Part shown: one piece after another, positions 15,985 to 24,600 of the stretch | Numbering within the stretch: the stretch's first letter is position 1 | Layout: each line of letters starts with the position of its first letter | Assembly: GCA_023435925.1 (NCBI GenBank) | Contig: JAEZLF010000105.1 | Location: forward strand, 1-40,869 | Direction of reading: 5' to 3' | From: Bacillota bacterium | GTDB lineage: Bacteria; Bacillota; Clostridia; Acetivibrionales; DTU013 | Length of the DNA: 40,869 nt | Position numbers and translations under genes: made by a program | Notes under the pieces: model-generated | What the model saw: only the letters and a program-made list of their open reading frames with translations | What the model was told of the DNA's origin: nothing | The model's database searches: none

Positions 15985-16056
15985 AACCAAATTTTAGAAT
16001 TAGCAGACCAATAAGTTCATTCAAAGGAATATTGGTAAGTCATTTTGAAATTGGTT
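15985..16056 (-). promoter_or_regulatory. Nested inverted repeats in the pckG leader
   Basis: Outer arms AACCAAATTT (15985-15994) and AAATTGGTT (16048-16056, one base shorter); inner arms ACCAATA (16007-16013) and TATTGGT (16030-16036). All four contain the core TTGG or its complement. In the pckG mRNA these would form a two-part hairpin between promoter and ribosome site; as DNA they could be paired operator half-sites. No known riboswitch class is recognised. Confidence 0.5.
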
Positions 16057-16073
16057 AATTTTTTCACTAGCAT

Positions 16074-16102
16074 ATCATATCATAAAATAATGAAAGATTC
16101 AA
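16074..16102 (-). promoter_or_regulatory. Sigma-A promoter of pckG
   Basis: On the minus strand: TTGAAT (16097-16102), a 17-bp spacer, TATGAT (16074-16079). It lies about 130 bp upstream of the start codon. Confidence 0.7.
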
Positions 16103-16109
16103 CAACTGG

Positions 16110-16421
16110 TTATTCAAAATTCGAATAATTATATGGAATATTTTTTGTGATTAAGGAAACACTACCATATTCATTTACGGGCATAATGCATAAAATAATG
16201 CAAGACTTCTGATGCATCCGGCTATAGAGAAAATCAATACTAAAACTGTATTGGCTGCCCTTTTGTATTATAGGTAAATGATCATGCTTTTATAAAGACG
16301 GTGACAACGGAGAAATTGCAATTTCAAATGGCGAATCCTGCAGTTGAGATAATAATTCTTGAAAATTTACTATTGTCAGCTTAGCAATGCATCATACTCC
16401 GTAAACAAGCATATTATTTTA
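16110..16421. other. AT-rich intergenic stretch with no recognisable feature
   Basis: About 310 bp between the pckG promoter and the second structured repeat. I see no credible gene, strong hairpin or consensus promoter here. Possible weak -35/-10 pairs precede the repeat but none is convincing. Confidence 0.6.
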
Positions 16422-16621
16422 ATGTATAGGAAATTATGGCTTTCAATTTCCTATATGTGGGGATTGGAAAGGGGATTCCCCTTTCCCGGTTTAAGGGAAG
16501 TAAGGCGCTGTAGAGCGAGCAGGCAATTTGCTGCGCAAAACGCTTTGGTGCTCAGGAGCGCTAGCTCCGTCGAAGGGAACCATAGGGTTCCCTAGCGAAG
16601 GACATAAAGCATTTTGTTCTG
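16422..16621 (+). repeat. Dispersed structured intergenic repeat, copy B
   Basis: Second copy of the element at 4231-4438, same orientation. Stem 1 (16422-16435 with 16445-16458) keeps all 14 pairs: two changes on the right arm give G.U and U.G pairs. Stem 6 AGGACA (16599-16604) with TGTTCT (16615-16620) keeps six pairs, one now G.U, while its loop shrinks from 17 to 10 bases. Stem 3 is weakened by one change and one deletion. The GGAGC / GCTCC and AGGGAACC / GGTTCCCT hairpins are unchanged in their stems. It lies between divergent pckG and the Gln-rich gene. Confidence 0.85.
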
Positions 16622-16631
16622 ATGGGTTATT

Positions 16632-16660
16632 TTGATCATCCTCATATTTATATATACATA
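16632..16660 (+). promoter_or_regulatory. Weak candidate promoter of the Gln-rich gene
   Basis: TTGATC (16632-16637), a 17-bp spacer, TACATA (16655-16660), placed 32 bp before the start codon and immediately after the structured repeat. Match to consensus is moderate. Confidence 0.4.
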
Positions 16661-16691
16661 CCTTATAGGATGCAGTATAGGAGGGGTTATT

Positions 16692-18191
16692 TTGGAGGCT
16701 AAAAAAGAATTTCAAAGAAATTTTCTTATATTCACGAATGAGGACAGAGGATATGAAATGGGCGATAAGCCGTCCGGGCATGTCAAACTGGAGGTTCGCG
16801 AAGGGAAAGGGAAGCTGCATGCCACAGTACAGAACCTGAGGGCCGGGTATGATAAATTTGTTTATAATCTGTACCTGATTAAGAACGATCCAGACGGATT
16901 GATCTATGTACGTGCCGGCCAGCTTATACCGGGAAAAAACAAGGCTGAGCTGGAATGGAGCTTCAATCCGCGGAATGTCGGTGAGTCAGGCTTTGAACTT
17001 GATGACTGTATGCTGGCAGCAATACTGGTGGAATATTTAGATAGACCAAATGACAGGATTATTTGTCCTATGGCAGCTTATAGGAACGGCAGAATCGAAT
17101 GGAGAAGCGGCTTCAGACTGGCTATGCTGAAGAAAAAATCAGTGGCTGAACCAGTTCTACCACAAGCAGCGCAGCAGAAAATTCAAATCCAGCCTGTACA
17201 TGAACAACTGAAAGAGGCGGTACAACCAGAACTGGCGGAAAAAAAAGGTCTAAAGGAGCAAATGTCGGAGAACCAGCAGCCTGAGAGTCAACCGCAGCCG
17301 GAGCAGCTGAAGGAGCCTCAGCAGAAACAGGCGGAACCGGAGCAGTTTAAGGAGCCTCAGCAGAAGCAGGCGGAGCCGGAGCAGTTGAAGGAGCCTCAGC
17401 AGAAGCAGGCGGAGCAGAAGCAGAAGGAAGTTCAGCAGAAACAGGCGGAGCCGGAGCAGCTGAAGGAGCCTCAGCAGAAACAGGCGGAGCAGGAGCAGTT
17501 GAAGGAGCCTCAGCAGAAGCAGGCGGAGCCGGAGCAGAAGGAAGTTCAGCCGGAACAGCTGAAACTTGAGGGAGAAGTAAGCCCGGAAAATCAGCAGCCG
17601 GAGAGTCAACCGCAGCCGGAGCTGGAGACTGTGTATAAGAAGGACTTTGAACAAATTAATACCGGTTGTGTTTATCTAAATGGAAATATGTGTGGTGCGG
17701 TAGTAAATACAGGCGCTGTAGGCAACAATCCCTGCGAAGCCTGCTACATGCATAAGAAACAAGAACAGTATGCCAAACCGGCATCAGGAAATCTTACTAT
17801 GCTGAAAGAGGAATTTGACAGGTATTTTGAAGTGAGTGACCCCTTTCACAGTAGAAGAAGCGATTATACGTGGTGGAGAGTCACAAATCCGGTCAACCTG
17901 AATAATTTATTGTACCAATGTGATATCCGCTCCCCTTTGCTTTTTAATCCGGTAGTCATGATGGCGCATTATAAATATAGACACTTGATTATTGGCATTT
18001 TCCAGCACAAGGAGACTCAGAAACAGTATGTGGTTTGTGGTGTTCCCGGTATGAACATGGTTGATCAAAAACCATTTGGAGAAATGAGCAGGTGGGTTCA
18101 GGCCGAAGGAAGCAGACCAAGGTACGGTGCATTCGGTTATTGGTTGGTATACATAAATCCTGATGATGGCAAAATCCTTAGCATGATCTAA
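16692..18191 (+). CDS. Two-domain protein with Gln/Glu/Pro/Lys-rich repeat linker
   Basis: 499 residues, no signal peptide from the chosen start. The N-terminal beta-rich domain (about 15-140) is joined to a C-terminal domain by a low-complexity linker with about seven units of the type EQLKEPQQKQAEP. The linker is flanked on both sides by the same peptide NQQPESQPQPE. Before the last domain lies a cysteine cluster (GCVYLNG, MCGAV, PCEACYM) that could bind metal. The C-terminal domain (about 375-499) has aromatic-rich TWWRVTNP and FNPVVMMAHYKYRHLIIGIF. I recognise no named family; similar C-terminal domains occur in clostridial hypothetical proteins. TTG start: AGGAGGGG (16679-16686) is 5 nt upstream, and no ATG is better placed. 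Confidence 0.75.
   Translation: MEAKKEFQRNFLIFTNEDRGYEMGDKPSGHVKLEVREGKGKLHATVQNLRAGYDKFVYNLYLIKNDPDGLIYVRAGQLIPGKNKAELEWSFNPRNVGESGFELDDCMLAAILVEYLDRPNDRIICPMAAYRNGRIEWRSGFRLAMLKKKSVAEPVLPQAAQQKIQIQPVHEQLKEAVQPELAEKKGLKEQMSENQQPESQPQPEQLKEPQQKQAEPEQFKEPQQKQAEPEQLKEPQQKQAEQKQKEVQQKQAEPEQLKEPQQKQAEQEQLKEPQQKQAEPEQKEVQPEQLKLEGEVSPENQQPESQPQPELETVYKKDFEQINTGCVYLNGNMCGAVVNTGAVGNNPCEACYMHKKQEQYAKPASGNLTMLKEEFDRYFEVSDPFHSRRSDYTWWRVTNPVNLNNLLYQCDIRSPLLFNPVVMMAHYKYRHLIIGIFQHKETQKQYVVCGVPGMNMVDQKPFGEMSRWVQAEGSRPRYGAFGYWLVYINPDDGKILSMI
17301..17563 (+). repeat. 39-bp in-frame tandem repeat in the Gln-rich gene
   Basis: Units begin at 17301, 17340 and 17379 with exact 39-bp spacing, then continue with one or two shortened units (EVQQKQAEP type). 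The high identity of the units at DNA level means copy number could vary between strains. Confidence 0.85.
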
Positions 18192-18215
18192 AATGGGTAT
18201 GGGTATTTCAAGCTG

Positions 18216-18248
18216 AAAGAAGTTTCTGATGATACAGAAGCTTCTTTT
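18216..18248 (+). terminator. Intrinsic terminator after the Gln-rich gene
   Basis: Stem AAAGAAGTTTCTG / CAGAAGCTTCTTT (13 bp, one G.U) with loop ATGATA, then a short T tract. Nearly identical to the hairpin at 21408-21445. Confidence 0.75.
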
Positions 18249-18404
18249 GGTATTTACAAAGGGTTCAAAATACCATATAATTAAATCAGTTAACAAAGTA
18301 TGGCTCGAAAATTCCAGGGCTATTCAGTTGTTAACAACATTATTAATTCATTAACAATATCACGCGAATCAAATAAATTAGGTAAATAAGATTTTGGAGG
18401 TCAC

Positions 18405-18590
18405 ATGGGAATTATGATTAAGGAACAGAAAGAAAAAGCTTGTACTAGAGCGGTATTGTTTGATTTTGCAGCGGAAGTCACGATAAAGAAAAAAGGTATG
18501 ACAGGCACGGCAAGTACTGAAGAAATAAGAAAACGGTATGATGAGAGGATAAAGGTCTGTCCGGTTATTAAGGAGGATGAGATAAATTGA
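18405..18590 (+). CDS. Small conserved-looking protein coupled to ROK kinase
   Basis: 61 residues, charged, with two cysteines, and no recognisable domain. Evidence that it is a real gene: GGAGG at 18396-18400 sits 4 nt before the ATG, and its TGA stop overlaps the TTG start of the ROK gene (TTGA at 18587-18590). That is a translational-coupling arrangement. It has no overlap with other genes. The function is unknown; the tight coupling suggests a role with the sugar kinase. Confidence 0.6.
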   Translation: MGIMIKEQKEKACTRAVLFDFAAEVTIKKKGMTGTASTEEIRKRYDERIKVCPVIKEDEIN

Positions 18591-19558
18591 AGGTTCTTGG
18601 AATCGATATAGGGGGCACAAAGTGTGCTGTGAGCCTGGGAGAAAGTACCGCAGATCACTCCATTGATATTATCAGAAAAGACGTATTTCCTACCGAAGTG
18701 TTGAAAGGTCCGCAGCATGCAATAGATAAGGTGTTTGATACAATTTGCACGGTTTTGTTTGATAGCGGAACAGATATAAAAGATGTGGAAAGAATTGGAA
18801 TAAGCTGCGGCGGCCCTCTGGACAGCAAAAACGGGATTATTATGTCACCTCCGAACCTGCCCGGATGGGACAATATACATATAAAAGACATGTTGGAGGA
18901 CAAGTACGGCATAAAGACATCGCTGCAAAATGACGCAAATGCCTGTGCGCTTGCGGAGTGGAAATTCGGAGCAGCACAGGGCTTTTACAACGTCATCTTC
19001 CTTACCTTCGGTACCGGACTGGGTGCAGGTTTTATACTGGATGGCCGCCTGTACAGCGGTACAAATGGCATGGCAGGAGAGGTAGGTCATATAAGGCTTG
19101 ATCAATTCGGACCGGTAGGATATGGGAAGGCAGGCTCCTTTGAAGGGTTTTGCAGCGGAGCCGGCATAGCCCAGCTGGCGGGAATGAAAGTGCGTGAAAG
19201 ACTGCAAATGGGAGAGAAGGTGTCCTTCTGCGGGAGCATTGACGACATTGCGGGTTTGAATGCAAAAATAGTTGCTGAGGCAGCCGAAAACGGTGATGAC
19301 CTAGCGAAGGAAATCTATAGAATCTGTGGTAATTATCTGGGGAAAGGATTATCTGTACTCATTGATATTTTAAACCCACAGATCATTGTAATCGGAAGCA
19401 TATTTTTGAGAAGCCAGGGCTTACTGTGGGAATCAGCGAAGCAGGTCATTGAAAATGAGACGCTGTCATTTTCGAGAACTGTATGTAAGGTCGTTCCCGC
19501 CGGGTTGGGAGAAAAAGTCGGAGATTATGCTTCCCTTGCTGTAGCATTGTATGAATGA
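18587..19558 (+). CDS. ROK-family sugar kinase
   Basis: Predicted cytoplasmic ATP-dependent kinase of a hexose or N-acetylhexosamine, 323 residues. The phosphate-binding loop DIGGTK is at 7-12, catalytic Asp in NDANACALAEW (D116), GTGLGAG (142-148), and EVGH (165-168). The ROK zinc motif (CxCGxxGC) normally following the GH is absent: this region reads VGYGKAGSFEGFCSG. ROK members without the zinc site exist, but the substrate cannot then be guessed by motif. The start is TTG, overlapping the upstream stop, with AGGAGGATG just before. An SIS isomerase and an aldose-epimerase-like gene follow, suggesting phosphorylation, isomerisation and anomer conversion of one sugar. Confidence 0.9.
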   Translation: MKVLGIDIGGTKCAVSLGESTADHSIDIIRKDVFPTEVLKGPQHAIDKVFDTICTVLFDSGTDIKDVERIGISCGGPLDSKNGIIMSPPNLPGWDNIHIKDMLEDKYGIKTSLQNDANACALAEWKFGAAQGFYNVIFLTFGTGLGAGFILDGRLYSGTNGMAGEVGHIRLDQFGPVGYGKAGSFEGFCSGAGIAQLAGMKVRERLQMGEKVSFCGSIDDIAGLNAKIVAEAAENGDDLAKEIYRICGNYLGKGLSVLIDILNPQIIVIGSIFLRSQGLLWESAKQVIENETLSFSRTVCKVVPAGLGEKVGDYASLAVALYE

Positions 19559-19602
19559 AGGAATCAATGAATGAATCTATGAATGAATCAATGAAAGAAT
19601 GA
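19556..19602 (+). repeat. Imperfect ATGA/GAAT simple repeat
   Basis: The gap between the ROK and SIS genes is almost entirely imperfect GAAT/ATGA tetranucleotide repeats, such as GAATCAATGAATGAATCTAT. It is non-coding and ends just before GGAGG of the next gene. Slippage here would alter the spacing between coupled genes. Confidence 0.7.
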
Positions 19603-19612
19603 CGGAGGTTGG

Positions 19613-20263
19613 ATGATGAAGAAACAGGTAGATGAAATATTTCAACAACTGCTTAGTAGGAATCCGGATTTACGGGTGCAAGGAGAAAACATCCTGAAAG
19701 CTTATGAGATTATTAAGGAAAGTTACCAAAACGGCGGTAAGGTGCTAATTTGCGGTAATGGTGGAAGTGCGGCAGATAGCGAGCACATCGTCGGAGAACT
19801 GATGAAAGGCTTTATGCTGAGAAGACCGATTGGTTATGAAACGAGGGACAAACTGCAGAAGTTGTTTCCTGATGACGGACAATATCTGGCAGACAACCTT
19901 CAGGGTGCCCTTCCGGCTTTATCACTGGTGAGCCATAGCGCTATATCCAGTGCCTTTATCAATGACGTACAGGCGGATATGGTTTTTGCACAGCAGGTTT
20001 ACGGTTATGGAAAACAAGGGGATGTTTTATTGGGAATAAGCACTTCCGGCAACTCGGCTAATGTGATAAATGCTGTGAAAATCGCAAAATCCCTTGAAAT
20101 GAAGACGATTGGATTAACTGGAGAAACTTGTAGTAAAATAAAGAAGCTCTGCGATGTGACAATATGCGCTCCGGATACAGAGACATACAGGATACAGGAG
20201 TATCACCTTCCAATCTATCATGCACTATGTGCAATGATAGAAGAGGATTTTTTCGGGGCATAA
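19613..20263 (+). CDS. GmhA-like SIS-domain phosphosugar isomerase
   Basis: 216-residue SIS-domain protein resembling sedoheptulose-7-phosphate isomerase (GmhA). Visible: CGNGGSAADSEH (47-58), STSGNS (143-148), and RIQEYHLPIYHALC (193-206), which matches the GmhA C-terminal helix with its Gln and His. A ~20-residue insertion after GELMKGF makes it longer than E. coli GmhA (192). GmhA makes heptose phosphate for surface glycans; in Gram-positives the products can go to S-layer glycans. No heptose kinase (HldE) or phosphatase is present here, so another ketose or aldose phosphate is possible. ATGs are at 19613 and 19616; GGAGGT (19604-19609) suits 19616 slightly better. Confidence 0.85.
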   Translation: MMKKQVDEIFQQLLSRNPDLRVQGENILKAYEIIKESYQNGGKVLICGNGGSAADSEHIVGELMKGFMLRRPIGYETRDKLQKLFPDDGQYLADNLQGALPALSLVSHSAISSAFINDVQADMVFAQQVYGYGKQGDVLLGISTSGNSANVINAVKIAKSLEMKTIGLTGETCSKIKKLCDVTICAPDTETYRIQEYHLPIYHALCAMIEEDFFGA

Positions 20264-20348
20264 TGAGGCATTAAATACTCTGCCTCGTAAAAATACGCAG
20301 AGAGTAGGGGTAAACGCCATAACAATTTATCACAGGGGAGATGGGATA

Positions 20349-21236
20349 ATGAATGCACAAAAAAAATACACCATAGAAAATGAATTATACGGTGTAAACA
20401 TTTTTAGTTGTGGTGCAGAACTATGCTCGTTTAGAAACAAGCAGAACAGCAGGGAATATATCTGGCAGGGGGATCCTTCTGTCTGGCCGGATCATGCACC
20501 TCTTCTTTTCCCGATTGTAGGACGGTTGAGGAATGATAGCTACACGCTGGATGAAAAGCAATACCATATGGAAATACATGGGTTTGCCAGGAAAAGTGAA
20601 TTTGAGGTGATGGAGAAATCAGTCGGAAAGATTGTATTCAGGTTGCTGGCATCCGCCATTACATATCAGGCATATCCATTCGACTTCGAGCTCATATCGG
20701 AGTACGAGCTTATAGAGAATACCCTTGTTGTGACGAGAAAAGTCAGGAATTTAACAGAACAGATTATGCCGTATTCCATAGGCGAGCATATTGGCATACG
20801 TATACCAATCGATTCTGAAAGGAAGCTTGAAGACTACAAAATCAAGCTGGAGTACAAGGAGACTATTCCAAGATGGCCGCTTGTCGCAGGGCACCTTCTG
20901 GGAGCACCGGAACCTTTCCTTGCGGATACGGATGAGATCAGGCTTACCCAGGATTTATTTCAACAAGACGCACTGGTTTTTAAAAATGCAAAATCGAAGG
21001 TTGCTTCCGTTGTTAATATGAACGGGGAATATGATGTAAGTGTAACATTTCAGGATTATGAAGTCATAGCGTTCTGGTCAAAACCCGGTGCCGGGTATGT
21101 TTGCATTGAGCCCTGGAACGGATATGATACACCGGTAACAGCAGGTGACGATTTGCTTGAAAAGCCTGGGATACGGCTGCTGCAACCTCATGCCGAGGAA
21201 AGGTTCAAGTGCAGCATCTGTATTAATAAAGGATAA
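20349..21236 (+). CDS. Aldose 1-epimerase family protein (LacX-like)
   Basis: 295-residue member of the galactose mutarotase superfamily, LacX-like branch, interconverting sugar anomers or hexose phosphates. Visible features are GAELCSFRNK near the N terminus, FPIVGRLRN, and HGFARKSEF with the conserved His. SIGEHIGIRIP occupies the place of the usual SIGGHPAF, and a late acidic motif CIEPWNGYD carries the likely catalytic Glu. AGGGGAG lies 9 nt before the ATG. Third enzyme of the sugar cluster, 85 bp after the SIS gene. Confidence 0.9.
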   Translation: MNAQKKYTIENELYGVNIFSCGAELCSFRNKQNSREYIWQGDPSVWPDHAPLLFPIVGRLRNDSYTLDEKQYHMEIHGFARKSEFEVMEKSVGKIVFRLLASAITYQAYPFDFELISEYELIENTLVVTRKVRNLTEQIMPYSIGEHIGIRIPIDSERKLEDYKIKLEYKETIPRWPLVAGHLLGAPEPFLADTDEIRLTQDLFQQDALVFKNAKSKVASVVNMNGEYDVSVTFQDYEVIAFWSKPGAGYVCIEPWNGYDTPVTAGDDLLEKPGIRLLQPHAEERFKCSICINKG

Positions 21237-21264
21237 TATGGTGATAAGCCCGGCTTTTTGATAA

Positions 21265-21375
21265 AATGCTCGCGGCGCGATACACACAAAACGCGTAAGG
21301 AAGGCGTTAAAACGCCCGCAGCGTATTTTGCGTTGCAAAAACGCGGTTTGGCGCACAACTCGCGCAAGCGCTCAT
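21265..21375 (+). repeat. Possible diverged relative of the structured repeat (C)
   Basis: GC-rich non-coding segment with hairpins GGCGT / ACGCC (21303-21316) and GCGT(A)TTTTGC / GCAAAAACGC with a 3-nt loop (21321-21344). The second has the same bulged A, loop size and A/T core as stem 3 of copies A and B. It is likewise followed by TTTGG(T/C)GC(T/A)CA. The outer stems of A and B are missing. The relationship is inference from a short match. Confidence 0.4.
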
Positions 21376-21407
21376 TGAAATAGCAATATCCGGATTCTCT
21401 CAGATTA

Positions 21408-21445
21408 AAAGAAGTTTCTGATGACACAGAAACTTCTTTCTTTTT
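21408..21445 (+). terminator. Intrinsic terminator after the sugar cluster
   Basis: Perfect 13-bp stem AAAGAAGTTTCTG / CAGAAACTTCTTT with loop ATGACA, followed by CTTTTT. Near-copy of the terminator at 18216-18248; the one stem difference replaces a G.U pair by A-U. Confidence 0.85.
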
Positions 21446-21533
21446 CGATCTTTTTCATGTTTCCATTCTATTATTTCCTATAAATTTTAGGAACGCTTGA
21501 TGGCATTTTGCACACCAAATATGGAAAAACAGT

Positions 21534-21541
21534 GCTAATAT
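21534..21541 (+). promoter_or_regulatory. Candidate extended -10 of the giant SLH gene
   Basis: GCTAATAT, with T at 21533 giving TGCTAATAT, fits an extended -10 about 84 bp before the start codon. No good -35 stands 17 bp upstream. An alternative pair, TTGATG (21497-21502) with TATGGA (21520-21525), is weaker at the -10. Confidence 0.35.
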
Positions 21542-21624
21542 AAAAAATAAGCTCAGATTTTGTGCGATTATATCAAATTATACTGTTTTACGACAGAATG
21601 CTTGCTACAAGGGAGGATGCGCTA

Positions 21625-24600
21625 ATGTTCAAGAAATCCGGAAGGCTGTTGTCTGTAATATTATGTTTCTGTATGCTTGCATCATCACTGTTTATTCCGT
21701 TGAATGTTATGGCGGAGACGGGTAATGATGGCCTAATTGCTACCATGGGATCGAACCCGTTTTATTCAATCGGGCAGGAGGTGGGTGTTATGGTGCAAGA
21801 CGCCGATCTTGCATCGGCACCGCCTGCGACGATATCGGTCAGGGTTACTTCAACAACCGATACAACAGGAGTTGCTATTACACTGAATCTGGAAGGCGAG
21901 CCCGGCAGGTACACGGGGAAGGTTCTTCTTAGCGACAGCGCTTCGAATGAAGGCAGCAATCCGCCGGTAATACAATGTGTGAACGGTGACGATGTAAGCT
22001 TTTACTATGAAGATGCTGATAATACCGGTGGCAGCGCAATAAACCGCGATACACACATTAAAGTGGCCGACAGGGTTGCGGCGCCTCAGACGGACATCGC
22101 CTCAGGGACAGTCACAACCGATACTGAAGTAACCCTTATTACAGGTACTTCTGATGCAGCAATTTACTATACTATCGACGGAAGTACCCCAACAAGAGGC
22201 AGTATCCAATTTAGCAGTGGCATACTGGTTAGTGCAAATCAATATCTGATGATAAAAGCGTTTGCCGTGAAAAATGAAATGGCAGACAGCGATATCAGCA
22301 CCTTTGAGTACAACAAGAGCGGTTCCTTCACCGGTATAATAAAAGAATCTTCCGGTTCAGTTATTGTTGGTGGGGGTATTGATGTTGAAAGAAATACAGG
22401 TGATAATCATTACAGCTATTTAAGGTACATGGATGCGCCGGACGGCAGCTTTACTATAAGCGATTTTGAAGATGGCGAATACAGGATCAGAGCAAACCCA
22501 CCCTTCGAGTCGGACAATGCCTATTCTGACTGGTTCGGCTTCAAGGTAACGGGCGGAAATTATACCACGCTTGATAATGAAGGAATTACTGACGTTACAT
22601 TGACTGCAAAAGGGTTACAGCTGAGGGGAGCCGTAAGCGGCACAACTGGAGCGGCTCTTGCACATGATGATTATGACATCAGAATAAGACCTTCCAATCC
22701 TCAGGGCGGGAATTATATTCCATATGATTGTAATAACGGAAATGGTTCCTATAAGGTAAGCGGACTTTCTCCGGGCGATTACTATATCTGGATGGATCCG
22801 CGCGACAATTCACCGTATGCGGGCTCCAGCGCGTTCTCCATTGAAAAGATGTTTAGTATCGATTCCAACGGTGTCGCATCGCCACCGGTTCTGGACCTTC
22901 AACTGACGGAACCTCAGCTAACTGGAACTGTAAAAGGACCTGGCGGGACAACTGTAATAACCAGCGGAAATGTCGATATTTTGAACTCTAACGGTGATTT
23001 CCTGCAGTATACGATGATTTTGTCCGACGGTAGATTTGTTATCGGCGGGTTGAATGAAGGCGATTACAAAATTAGGGCAATTCCTGCGGGAATACCGGAA
23101 TATTCGGGATATCAGCCTTCCGATGCAGCAGACTTTTCTATAGACGAAACTGGTATAAGCAGTCCTTCAAGCATTGACCTTGAATTAAAGGAAAAAATCC
23201 TTCGGGTGGAGCGGGTTGAGGACGCTACAAAGGGCGATAATGAAATACGTATACGTATGAATAACCTGGACCTGCTCAACAACAATTTTGGCGGGCTTAG
23301 AGCGGAAGTTCCGGGTCGGACCTATTATTTTAAAAATGTAGACAACTGGAACGACAATTCGGCAACCATTCATTTCAGAGTTGATGGAGACAATGGTTTA
23401 GACCTGGATTTCGGAAATCACCCTGTTCAAGTATATAACGGCTCGGAACTGGATCCAGTGGCAGGCAGCGGTCAGTATCTGACGGTAATACAATATATCA
23501 GGCCCGTGCAACCAGTCTATTCACTTGAAGACTATACAACGACAGGGATTGCCACAACTTTCACAGCAAATAATAACGATTATCCATGGGATGCGAATGA
23601 AAGTCTGACTGTAAATATCATATCCGAAAGCCAGGACCATTTGCTTGAATCAACGGTGACTGCCATATCCGACAGTGATAAGACACTGGCGATAAACATA
23701 CCTGCACAACCCGGAGCCCAGACGGGATGGCGATATGCCGAGGTTTACAGCGGAACGCAGCTGAAGGCAAGAGGTAACTTCCAGATCGGCACGGCCCGGA
23801 TCGACGGTGCATATACGATCAATCAGGGAGATAACTGGATCAGCATACACGGCGATTGCCTGATCGCGTATGAAAATCCCAAAATAGTGGCAGAAGTATG
23901 GAAAGATGGAATGAGGCTGGCGGAAAGCCAGAACAATCAGTATAGAGACAATAATCTTGAATTTGAATTCCCGGTTGGATTTGACGTCCCCGGTGACACC
24001 TATTCGGTGAAAGTTTTTGATACGATAAATGGGAGAACTGAAATCTCCACACCCGGCGGTCTCAGCCTCAAGGTGGCTCCGCTTCTTTTAAGCACTCCGC
24101 ATACGATAAACGGGAATAATGTGACTATATACAGTAGTTCACTGGATGCGTTCAAATGGAGTGCATCGGATGACATTACAAAATTTAATATTAATGTTCA
24201 CGGGGATTGGTTTGGTTGGGATGTTGATTCACATAATGGCGGACTTTCCTTTGATGGAGATGGTAATCTTGTAGTTTCGCCGCTTAGCGGAAGAGATGGA
24301 AGTAAATCCTTCCCGGATTATGCAACCTCTGGCCGCATGGAAATAGACAGAGACGGTGAGCACCTTGGTTTTGCGGAATTTACGATTGGAGACGCCTTTA
24401 TTTCCGGTATTGTTAAGGAGCCTTCCGGAACCGGTATCGTGCCCGGCGGCAGGATCCTTATCCGGAAACAGGAGGATTGGGATGATAGCAGCCGGATGGT
24501 GAATGTCGGGATCGACGGTCGATTCTACATATCGAAAAACGAGATTCCCCATGAACATTCTGATATAAATGGTAAATATACACTGACGGCAATTCCGACA

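Noticed and set aside
17250..17654. Leucine/arginine-rich minus-strand frame
   Set aside because: It is the antisense of the Gln/Glu/Lys-rich repeat in the plus-strand gene, a composition artefact with no start signals.
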